NCBI GenBank assembly: GCA_017503285.1
Contig: JAFVTH010000026.1
Span: 1-54,104, forward strand
DNA: 54,104 nt
From: Clostridia bacterium
GTDB lineage: Bacteria; Bacillota; Clostridia; Oscillospirales; CAG-272
Direction: 5' to 3'
Shown here piece after piece: positions 24,272 through 30,281 of the stretch (the first letter of the stretch is position 1; the number at the start of each line of letters is the position of its first letter). The position numbers were made by a program, and so were the translations under genes. The notes beneath the pieces were generated by a model. The model was given only the letters and a program-made list of their open reading frames with translations, was not told where the DNA came from and ran no database searches.

Positions 24272-25240
24272 TTATGCCCAACGCATGCCTGTTGGCTTTT
24301 CTTCCTTAATCATAACCTTATCAAGGAATTCAACAGCCTTTTTAAGACCCTCGTCAATAGTCATAAGGCTATCCTCATGCTCAATTGAAAGAACCTTGTC
24401 GTAGCCCACAAGTCTGAGGTTAGAAACGAAGTCTCTCCAGAAGGTTTCGCCATTGCCATAGCCTACTGTACGGAAAATCCAAGAACGATGGATTTCATCG
24501 CCATAGTGCTTTGTATCAAGTACACCGTTTACAGATGTGTTAGCGGCATCTACCTTTGTATCCTTTGCGTGAACGTGGTAGATAGCGCCGGCAAGCGCTC
24601 TGATTGCCATAACCGGGTCAATACCCTGCCAAATCAAGTGAGATGGGTCAAGGTTAGCACCGATAACATCGCCAACAGCATTTCTTAGCTTAAGAAGAGT
24701 TTCCGGATTGTATACACAGAAGCCCGGGTGCATTTCAAGAGCAATCTTTGTAACACCGTGAGCCTTTGCAAACTCTGTTGCTTCCTTCCAATAAGGAATC
24801 ATAACCTCATTCCATTGATAATCAAGTGTTGCAAGAAAATCATCCGGCCACGGGCATGTAACCCAGCTTGGAAGCTTTGCATCAGGGTCAGAGCCGGGAC
24901 AGCCTGAGAATGTGATAATTGTGTCAATACCAAGCTTTTCAGCAAGCAAAATTGTGTTTCTCATATCCTTATCGAATTGAGCAGCAATTTCCTTGTTTGG
25001 ATGTACCGGATTGCCGTGAGTTGCAAGTGCGCAAATTTCTACATCGTACTTTTTGAATGTCGCCTTAAATTCCTCAAGAGCCTTTGGATCTGCAAGAAGC
25101 TTTTCCGGGTCACAATGGTCCTTGCCCGGGTATCCGCCAGCACCAATTTCCACAGAATGAACACCGAGAGAGGAAATGATTTTTAGTGCCTCATCAAGAG
25201 GCTTTGAACCGTAAAGGTTAGCTAAAACACTAAGTTTCAT
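24272..25240 (-). CDS. Sugar phosphate isomerase/epimerase (xylose isomerase-like TIM barrel)
   Basis: This 322-residue protein has the AP-endonuclease-2/xylose isomerase-like TIM barrel. Likely metal ligands lie in LEMHPGF (Glu), NLDPSHL (Asp, His), HVHAKD and SIEHED (Glu). Relatives act on inositol derivatives, sugars or hydroxypyruvate. It follows a Gfo/Idh/MocA dehydrogenase after a 58-base gap with a hairpin, and the two probably act in sequence on an inositol-like or keto-sugar substrate, by a pattern seen for such pairs. SD AGGAG precedes the ATG. Confidence 0.85.
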   Translation of the reverse strand: MKLSVLANLYGSKPLDEALKIISSLGVHSVEIGAGGYPGKDHCDPEKLLADPKALEEFKATFKKYDVEICALATHGNPVHPNKEIAAQFDKDMRNTILLAEKLGIDTIITFSGCPGSDPDAKLPSWVTCPWPDDFLATLDYQWNEVMIPYWKEATEFAKAHGVTKIALEMHPGFCVYNPETLLKLRNAVGDVIGANLDPSHLIWQGIDPVMAIRALAGAIYHVHAKDTKVDAANTSVNGVLDTKHYGDEIHRSWIFRTVGYGNGETFWRDFVSNLRLVGYDKVLSIEHEDSLMTIDEGLKKAVEFLDKVMIKEEKPTGMRWA

Positions 25241-25257
25241 ATTAATCTCCTATATTG

Positions 25258-25286
25258 AAAGGAAACACAAAGATGTGTTCCCTTTC
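25258..25286 (-). promoter_or_regulatory. Intercistronic hairpin
   Basis: GGAAACAC and GTGTTCC pair, with a one-base bulge, between the dehydrogenase and the isomerase/epimerase genes. No T run follows on the minus strand (CCTTTC follows), so it may be an mRNA processing or stability element, not a terminator. Confidence 0.4.
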
Positions 25287-25298
25287 TTATATCAAATA

Positions 25299-26387
25299 TT
25301 AGTTAAAGTAGTATGGCTTGCCTGTCTTTGCAGATTCGTAAATACCCTCAAGAATCTGTGTTACGCAGTATGCCTGCTCAGGAAGAACGGTTGGCTCTGT
25401 ATCGTTAATAACAGCCTCAATCCATTGTCTTGCCTCTTCGTTTCCTGCATTATAAGATCCTGCATCATAGAATGCAACACCCTTGCCATCAAGGTTAGGT
25501 CTTGTTTCGTACATTTTGTTGTGCTTAACGCCGTTGATTTCCAAAATGCCCTGGTCAAGCATTCTTGCACCTGCCTTAGTACCGCAAACGGTTGTGCAAG
25601 CCTCCTTAGTATCGGTCATATTGATAGCCCAAGAGGATTCGAGAACTATTGTTGCACCATTTTCCATAACAACAAAGCCGAATGCGCTGTCTTCAACAGT
25701 AAATTCCTCCGGCTTCCAGTTACCGAATACGTTTGCGCTTTCAGTTTGGTCGTTAAGCTTGTGATATGTAGTACCTACACAATACTTTGGCTTATAGTTG
25801 TTCATTGTCCAGAGAGTAAGGTCAAGTGCGTGAGTACCGATATCGATAAGCGGACCACCACCCTGCTCATACTCGTTAATAAATACGCCCCAGGTTGGAA
25901 CGGCTCTACGACGAAGAGCTGTAGCCTTTGCGTAATAAATGTCGCCAAATACACCTTCATCAGCCTCAGCCTTTAGATATTTAGCATCAAGTCTTTGTCT
26001 GTTTTGATAGCCGATTGTAAGCTTTTTACCTGTGCGCTTTGCAGCGTCAACCATCTTCTTTGCCTCTTCAGCGTTTATAGCCATTGGCTTTTCGCACATA
26101 ACGTGCTTACCAGCCTCAAGTGCATCAACTGTAATGAAGCTGTGGCTTCTGTTAGGTGTGCAAACGTGAATAACGTCAATTGTAGTGTCCTTAAGCAGCT
26201 CCTTATAATCGGTATAAGACTTTGCACCCTCAACACCATATTTCTTTGCAGCCTCAATGGCTCTTTCCTCGATAATGTCACAGAAAGCAACCATTTCAAC
26301 TTCCTTTACCTTGCTAAGGCTTGGCATGTGCTTACCATTTGCGATACCACCGCAGCCGATGATACCAACTCTGATTTTCTTTTCCAT
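25299..26387 (-). CDS. Gfo/Idh/MocA-family dehydrogenase
   Basis: This 362-residue NAD(P)-dependent oxidoreductase has the N-terminal Rossmann fold (VGIIGCGGIANGKH), the conserved CEKPMA (Lys-Pro) catalytic region near residue 98 and the IDIGTHALDLTLW segment with the substrate-binding His. The family includes inositol 2-dehydrogenase, glucose-fructose oxidoreductase and 1,5-anhydro-D-fructose reductase. It is the first gene of a two-gene operon with a sugar isomerase/epimerase, with SD GGAGG and a promoter with a palindrome at the start site. The exact substrate is unknown. Confidence 0.88.
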   Translation of the reverse strand: MEKKIRVGIIGCGGIANGKHMPSLSKVKEVEMVAFCDIIEERAIEAAKKYGVEGAKSYTDYKELLKDTTIDVIHVCTPNRSHSFITVDALEAGKHVMCEKPMAINAEEAKKMVDAAKRTGKKLTIGYQNRQRLDAKYLKAEADEGVFGDIYYAKATALRRRAVPTWGVFINEYEQGGGPLIDIGTHALDLTLWTMNNYKPKYCVGTTYHKLNDQTESANVFGNWKPEEFTVEDSAFGFVVMENGATIVLESSWAINMTDTKEACTTVCGTKAGARMLDQGILEINGVKHNKMYETRPNLDGKGVAFYDAGSYNAGNEEARQWIEAVINDTEPTVLPEQAYCVTQILEGIYESAKTGKPYYFN

Positions 26388-26421
26388 AATTTATTCCTCC
26401 GAACAAATAATAATCAATTAA

Positions 26422-26438
26422 TGTACGAGTCACGTACA
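26422..26438 (-). promoter_or_regulatory. Palindromic operator candidate at the dehydrogenase start site
   Basis: TGTACG (26422-26427) and CGTACA (26433-26438) form a perfect inverted repeat with a 5-base spacer, just downstream of the -10 box. A regulator bound here would block transcription. TTGTACGTACAA-type sites are known for GntR-family regulators such as AraR, but no such regulator gene is in the window. Confidence 0.5.
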
Positions 26439-26443
26439 ATTTG

Positions 26444-26472
26444 AGTATATCATATTAATATTGCCAATTCAA
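26444..26472 (-). promoter_or_regulatory. Promoter of the dehydrogenase/isomerase operon
   Basis: The minus strand shows TTGAAT (26467-26472), a 17-nt spacer and TATACT (26444-26449), followed at once by the palindrome at 26422-26438. Confidence 0.7.
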
Positions 26473-26489
26473 GTAATATTTGTCAAAAA

Positions 26490-26972
26490 TTATATAATTT
26501 TTGCGTGTGAGGTAACAAGAACTCCGTTGCTTGTATTTACTATACCGTAGCTACCCTCGTAGCCTATGCTGCCCGGGTTGAAAAGGTGTATCCTCTTGTC
26601 GTATACATCATAAATATTGTCCTCTATAAGGTGAGTGTGTCCAAAGAAAGCGGCACTACAATCAAGCTCTGCTGCACGATAGGTCAAGCTTTCATAACGG
26701 CTCTTTGCGCCATACAAATGACCGTGTGTTATGAATATCTTAATACCGTCAACGCTTATAACCTGCTCACTACGGGTTGAACCTGTAAAAAAGTCACAAT
26801 TTCCCTTTACCTCGTAAAAAGCAATATTGGGGTAACCTGCCTTCAAATATTCTATATCACTAAGCCCGTCGCCTAAGAAAATCACTATATCTGTATTGCT
26901 TTTATGAAGATCAATAGCGTCTGCAATTCTGTCAGCTCTACCGTGAGAGTCAGAAAAAACAAGCATTTTCAT
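26490..26972 (-). CDS. YfcE/MJ0936-family metallophosphoesterase
   Basis: This 160-residue protein has the metallophosphoesterase motifs: FSDSHG (D-x-H), LGDG (GDx), KGNCD (GNxD type), HGH and GHTH. It likely hydrolyses phosphodiesters with Mn or similar metals; the substrate is not known. GAGGAG precedes the ATG at 26972; the 12-codon upstream extension of the ORF is not supported. It stands alone and is divergent from the three-gene hypothetical operon. Confidence 0.88.
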   Translation of the reverse strand: MKMLVFSDSHGRADRIADAIDLHKSNTDIVIFLGDGLSDIEYLKAGYPNIAFYEVKGNCDFFTGSTRSEQVISVDGIKIFITHGHLYGAKSRYESLTYRAAELDCSAAFFGHTHLIEDNIYDVYDKRIHLFNPGSIGYEGSYGIVNTSNGVLVTSHAKII

Positions 26973-27047
26973 AAGAGTTTCTCCTCTCCTGTGTCCATTT
27001 GCTATCATTTATCATAACATATTATTAGCAATTTTGGGAGGTGTTTT

Positions 27048-27266
27048 ATGAAAATTGATAAAAAAACCATTGATGCCGTGCTTAAAATGAACGACGATCA
27101 GCTTTGGAAAACCATACAGCTTGTTGCAAGAAAAAGCGGAAGCACAGGCTTTGCAAGTATGGAAAAGCCTAAGGATATGACAAAAATACGACAGACATTA
27201 GCCTCTCTTAGTGAGGATGATATAAACAAGGCAATCGATGAATTCAACAGAGGAAAGAAAAAATGA
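27048..27266 (+). CDS. Hypothetical protein, first of a three-gene operon
   Basis: I do not recognise this 72-residue protein. It is charged and probably all-helical, with SGSTGFASMEKPKDM in the middle and a Lys-rich end. It has no signal or membrane segment. SD GGGAGG is strong. It overlaps the next gene by 4 bases (ATGA). CATAACATA at 27013-27021 fits the -10 pattern of sporulation sigma-E/K promoters, but no matching -35 is clear. Context suggests a conserved clostridial set of small proteins, perhaps linked to sporulation, which is inference. Confidence 0.75.
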   Translation: MKIDKKTIDAVLKMNDDQLWKTIQLVARKSGSTGFASMEKPKDMTKIRQTLASLSEDDINKAIDEFNRGKKK

Positions 27267-27640
27267 GCGAAAACAATTTTGAGAGCATGTTTGCAAAAAT
27301 TACCTCTAATCCAGAGCTGATGAGCAAAATCTCAGAGGTGGTAAAAAACAACAAAAGTGGCGAAATTAGCGACACTCTACCCGATGTTTTATCCTTGATT
27401 GAGCCAGAAATTGATAAGGATGACGATCAACAAAAGGCATCAACCGAGGGCGAGAGTCAAGGCTCTCTTGGTGCAATTGGAGAAATTAGCAAGCAGATTT
27501 CAAAAAGCACACCGTTACTCCTTGCTATAAAGCCTTATCTTAATAAAAGCAGACAGGATTTGGTTGAAAATTTAGTAAAGCTTTCTTCTCTTGCCAGTGT
27601 TTTGAATATAGCGGGATTAGATTTGGGAAAGCAAGCATAA
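27263..27640 (+). CDS. Hypothetical protein, second of a three-gene operon
   Basis: I do not recognise this 125-residue protein. The N-terminal 60 residues are acidic and helical (MFAKITSNPELMSKISEVV), followed by a Gln/Ser/Asp-rich low-complexity link (residues about 53-72) and a mildly hydrophobic C-terminal part (STPLLLAIKPYLNKSRQDL). No membrane helix is certain. SD GAGGAAAG lies inside the end of the preceding gene, with a 4-base overlap. The next gene starts 10 bases after its stop. Confidence 0.75.
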   Translation: MSENNFESMFAKITSNPELMSKISEVVKNNKSGEISDTLPDVLSLIEPEIDKDDDQQKASTEGESQGSLGAIGEISKQISKSTPLLLAIKPYLNKSRQDLVENLVKLSSLASVLNIAGLDLGKQA

Positions 27641-27650
27641 GGGGGGTAAA

Positions 27651-28091
27651 ATGTTTACACGATATAGCAGTAGCTTGAACATACCAAAAAACTATGGTGG
27701 CAGCAGATTTAGAATGCCACCGGAAACAGAAACAAAGACCCACAGAGAGACTGGACCTGTTCCACACAAAAGAGATACTACATATGAGGCAAACTATGTA
27801 GCCAATGAGCCGCTTAAAGAAGTCGACGAAGCCGAAATTATCGACACATCTCCCACAGAAAACGAAAATTTAGACTATTTTGAATCTTGTGGAGATGAGG
27901 ATAGGTTGCCGGAGAAAAACCAACAGCAAAAGCAAATTTTAGAGCTAAAGGAGGGCTTTTCTCGTCTTTTTTCAAGCATAAAAAAGGACGACCTTTTATT
28001 AGTCGCCCTTATAATTTTAGTTGCAAGCAATAATGACGGCTCGGACTTTGGCACGACCCTGCTCCTGGCTCTTCTTCTAATTTACCATTAA
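27651..28091 (+). CDS. Hypothetical protein with hydrophobic C-terminus, third of a three-gene operon
   Basis: I do not recognise a named family for this 146-residue protein. The N-terminus reads SLNIPKNYGGSRF, the middle is hydrophilic and acidic, and the C-terminal 35 residues hold two short hydrophobic runs split by a polar turn (DDLLLVALIILVASNNDGS, then FGTTLLLALLLIYH). I recall similar DDLLLLALILLL tails in proteins of spore-forming Clostridia. SD GGGGGG is strong. The stop codon overlaps the stop of the convergent gene by 4 bases, and a terminator for that gene lies inside this coding region (27984-28010). Confidence 0.75.
   Translation: MFTRYSSSLNIPKNYGGSRFRMPPETETKTHRETGPVPHKRDTTYEANYVANEPLKEVDEAEIIDTSPTENENLDYFESCGDEDRLPEKNQQQKQILELKEGFSRLFSSIKKDDLLLVALIILVASNNDGSDFGTTLLLALLLIYH
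27980..28010 (-). terminator. Terminator of the 28088-28870 gene, nested in the convergent gene
   Basis: On the minus strand AAGGGCGAC and GTCGTCCTT pair over 9 bases with one G-U pair and a 9-base loop, then TTTT follows directly, making six T in a row with the stem end. The same DNA read on the plus strand has an A-C mismatch in the stem and no T run. So it should stop leftward but not rightward transcription. Confidence 0.5.
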
Positions 28092-28870
28092 GCAAAAAAT
28101 ACAGACATAAGCTCGGCAAGAAGCACGTGATTGAGCTGACCCATTGGTGCTTGGTGCAAGGTATCCTTGCCAATTCTTGCTTCCATAATTTCAAATGTAA
28201 ATTTGAGCTCGCCACCCAGTATTGAAACGTCCATACCATTACCATCCTCACTACACAGGCAGTCAAGATAAGAAAGTCGAGCTGCAAGCTTAGGATATTC
28301 TTCAACTATTGATGATATAGAATATAGGTTGTCCTCCCTTTCCACCATTGTGCTAAAGGAAACGACCACTCCTCTTTTTCGTATATCTACATCTATATTT
28401 ATTGTGCTTGAATTATTAATATCATTTAGGATTGAAAGCGTTGCAACATATATTGTAAGAATGTGGTCGAGATACAAATCGAGTCTACCATCGTTTTTTA
28501 TATTTACCTTGAAGGCTTTGTGTGCAAACTTAACGTTTTCAAGAATGGTATTAATAAATCCATTTATAAACTCTCTTACATCAACATTGACAATGTCCCT
28601 CATATCCACAATTCTTTGATAGGTATCTATAATTCTTTTATCAAAAAGCAATGATGCCTCATCTCTATCCATTTCTACAAAAAGATCCGGTGTTATATTC
28701 TGTTTGCTTTTGTTATATTCAAGATCTACAAGGCTGACATTTAAGGATGAGTTTGCGTGTAGGAAAAAGCTTTCATTAGTTTCGGTATTTTCCTTATAAA
28801 CTAAAGCGCCATTTTCGTCCATTTCTATAGTTGTTAGTGGTGCTTTTCTTTTGTTTTCTTTTGAATTCAT
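28088..28870 (-). CDS. Hypothetical protein, weakly histidine-kinase-like C-terminal half
   Basis: I do not recognise this 260-residue protein. The N-terminal 90 residues contain a beta-rich part with MDENGALVYKENTETNESF. The C-terminal half has an order of segments like a degenerate GHKL ATPase: YQRIVDMRDIVNVDVREFIN (two-helix region), ILTIYVATLSILNDINN (N-box-like), RKRGVVVSFS and DGNGMDVSILGGELKFTFEI. Clear N, G1 and G2 boxes are missing, so ATP binding is doubtful. SD AAAGGAAA precedes the ATG. It is divergent from hprK and convergent on the three-gene hypothetical operon. Confidence 0.6.
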   Translation of the reverse strand: MNSKENKRKAPLTTIEMDENGALVYKENTETNESFFLHANSSLNVSLVDLEYNKSKQNITPDLFVEMDRDEASLLFDKRIIDTYQRIVDMRDIVNVDVREFINGFINTILENVKFAHKAFKVNIKNDGRLDLYLDHILTIYVATLSILNDINNSSTINIDVDIRKRGVVVSFSTMVEREDNLYSISSIVEEYPKLAARLSYLDCLCSEDGNGMDVSILGGELKFTFEIMEARIGKDTLHQAPMGQLNHVLLAELMSVFFA

Positions 28871-28889
28871 AATATTTTTCCTTTATTTA

Positions 28890-28918
28890 TTGCATTTTTT
28901 TATTGTGTGTGGTAAAAT
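28890..28918 (+). promoter_or_regulatory. hprK promoter
   Basis: TTGCAT (28890-28895), a 17-nt spacer and TAAAAT (28913-28918), followed by a short leader with SD AAGGAG before the ATG at 28953. Confidence 0.65.
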
Positions 28919-28952
28919 TATCTCGTAATGAATCTACTTAAGGAGACATTTT

Positions 28953-29894
28953 ATGGAAAACGAAGCTACAACTACCGGTGCTGTTCTACTAACTAAGCTT
29001 ATTGAAGAATTTAAGCTTGAGAGCATTTATGCGCCGGAAAATTTAGAAAGCATAAAAATCACTCGTGCAGAAATACACCGTCCCGGTCTTCCTTTAACTG
29101 GATTTTTCGACTATTTTGACCCGGAAAGAATACAAATCCTCGGTCGTGCGGAGTCTATTTATCTTGAAAAGCTTGAAGCCAGCGACAGATATAATAAAAT
29201 CCGTGCGTTTATGGAGAAAAGACCTGTTTGCGTTATAATCGCAAGAGATTTGGTGCCATTTCCTGAAATGATTGAAATGGCTAAGGAATTTAACATTCCT
29301 TTCTTTACAACGAGCATTTCTACAAACAGCTTTGTTTCCTCTATTATTGCTTCTCTACACGTGCATCTTGCTCCAACAATAACAAGACACGGTGTTTTGG
29401 TTGAGGTTTATGGCCTTGGTCTTTTGATTCTTGGTGATAGTGGTATTGGTAAGAGTGAAACTGCTATTGAGCTTATCAAAAGAGGTCACCGTTTAATTGC
29501 TGACGATGCTGTAGAAATTAGCAAGGTGTCTGAAAAGGCACTTGTTGGTAAGGCGCCTGAAATCATCAGATACTATATGGAGCTGCGTGGAATCGGTATT
29601 GTTGATATCCGTAGAATCTTTGGTATCGGTTCTGTTAAGGAAACTGAGAAAATCCAGCTTGTTATTAAGCTTGAGCCTTGGATTGATGGCAAGATCTACG
29701 ACCGTATGGGTCTTGAGAATGAAACATATAACATTTTAGGCTTAGATATCCCTGCTATTACAATTCCTGTGCGTCCCGGTAGAAACCTTGCCGTTATTTT
29801 AGAAATTGCTGCAATGAACGCAAGACTAAAGCTCCAGGGCTACAACACCGCCGAGGAATTCAACAAAAAGCTTGAGGAAATTTATAAGGCATAA
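28953..29894 (+). CDS. hprK: HPr kinase/phosphorylase
   Basis: This 313-residue protein is the bifunctional HPr(Ser) kinase/phosphorylase that controls carbon catabolite repression with HPr and CcpA. The P-loop is GDSGIGKSE (161-169), the catalytic His is in RHGVLVEVYG (His146) and the family signature is ELRGIGIVDIRRIFGIGS. In many Firmicutes hprK leads an operon with lgt; here it is followed by its own terminator and stands alone. The start has SD AAGGAG and a promoter at 28890-28918. Confidence 0.93.
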   Translation: MENEATTTGAVLLTKLIEEFKLESIYAPENLESIKITRAEIHRPGLPLTGFFDYFDPERIQILGRAESIYLEKLEASDRYNKIRAFMEKRPVCVIIARDLVPFPEMIEMAKEFNIPFFTTSISTNSFVSSIIASLHVHLAPTITRHGVLVEVYGLGLLILGDSGIGKSETAIELIKRGHRLIADDAVEISKVSEKALVGKAPEIIRYYMELRGIGIVDIRRIFGIGSVKETEKIQLVIKLEPWIDGKIYDRMGLENETYNILGLDIPAITIPVRPGRNLAVILEIAAMNARLKLQGYNTAEEFNKKLEEIYKA

Positions 29895-29898
29895 AGAT

Positions 29899-29926
29899 AA
29901 AAGGGCTACTTTTATAGCCCTTTTTT
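29899..29926. terminator. Terminator after hprK, overlapping the XRE gene end
   Basis: AAAAGGGCTA (29899-29908) and TAGCCCTTTT (29915-29924) form the stem with T runs on both strands. The XRE gene on the other strand ends inside it, at 29912, so it terminates both genes. Confidence 0.8.
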
Positions 29927-30154
29927 ATCGTTTTCTTCTAATGGTGCGTATTCTAAAATATCACCAATTTCACAGTTAAGGGCATTACAAAGTCTTGCCA
30001 AAACATCTGTATCAAGCCTTGTGATTTTGTTATTGCAATAATTGTTTAATTGTGTACGTTCCATCTCTGCCAGGTGACAAAGCTTGTTCTTGCTAAGTCC
30101 CCTTTTGGCAAGGATTTCATTGATTTTTATTATTATTTTTCCGTAATTACTCAT
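29912..30154 (-). CDS. XRE-family HTH transcriptional regulator
   Basis: This 80-residue Cro/CI-type DNA-binding protein carries one helix-turn-helix: KNKLCHLAEMERTQLNNYCN (residues about 22-41), followed by the LDTDVLARLCNALNCEIGDIL helices typical of the YozG/HTH_26 subgroup. There is no effector domain. A perfect 10-base inverted repeat covers the -35 and -10 boxes of its promoter, so it likely represses itself. SD TAGG stands before the ATG. It lies between hprK and the alpha-galactosidase gene and might regulate either. Confidence 0.88.
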   Translation of the reverse strand: MSNYGKIIIKINEILAKRGLSKNKLCHLAEMERTQLNNYCNNKITRLDTDVLARLCNALNCEIGDILEYAPLEENDKKGL

Positions 30155-30207
30155 ACTACACCTACATTTTACATCTTATAAGTTAAGTATATACAAGTTA
30201 CTGGGGA

Positions 30208-30242
30208 ATAATAAGTTGTAAGAAGTTACGTGCAACTTATTA
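30208..30242 (-). promoter_or_regulatory. XRE promoter with palindromic operator
   Basis: TAATAAGTTG (30209-30218) and CAACTTATTA (30233-30242) are a perfect 10-base inverted repeat with a 14-base spacer. On the minus strand the -35 TTGCAC (30230-30235) and -10 TATTAT (30208-30213), spaced by 16, each overlap one arm. Further AACTT copies lie towards the gene (30181-30200). Confidence 0.6.
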
Positions 30243-30250
30243 CACCGCTC

Positions 30251-30278
30251 AAATACGGGCTAATTTTAGCCCGTATTT
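30251..30278 (-). terminator. Terminator after the alpha-galactosidase gene
   Basis: AAATACGGGCTAA (30251-30263) and TTAGCCCGTATTT (30266-30278) form a long stem just past the stop of the alpha-galactosidase gene. The T run on the leftward side is only TTT, so termination may be partial. Confidence 0.65.
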
Positions 30279-30281
30279 TAT

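Noticed and set aside
25258-25286. Terminator between the dehydrogenase and isomerase/epimerase genes
   Set aside because: The hairpin has a bulge and no T run on the relevant strand, so I list it only as an intercistronic hairpin.
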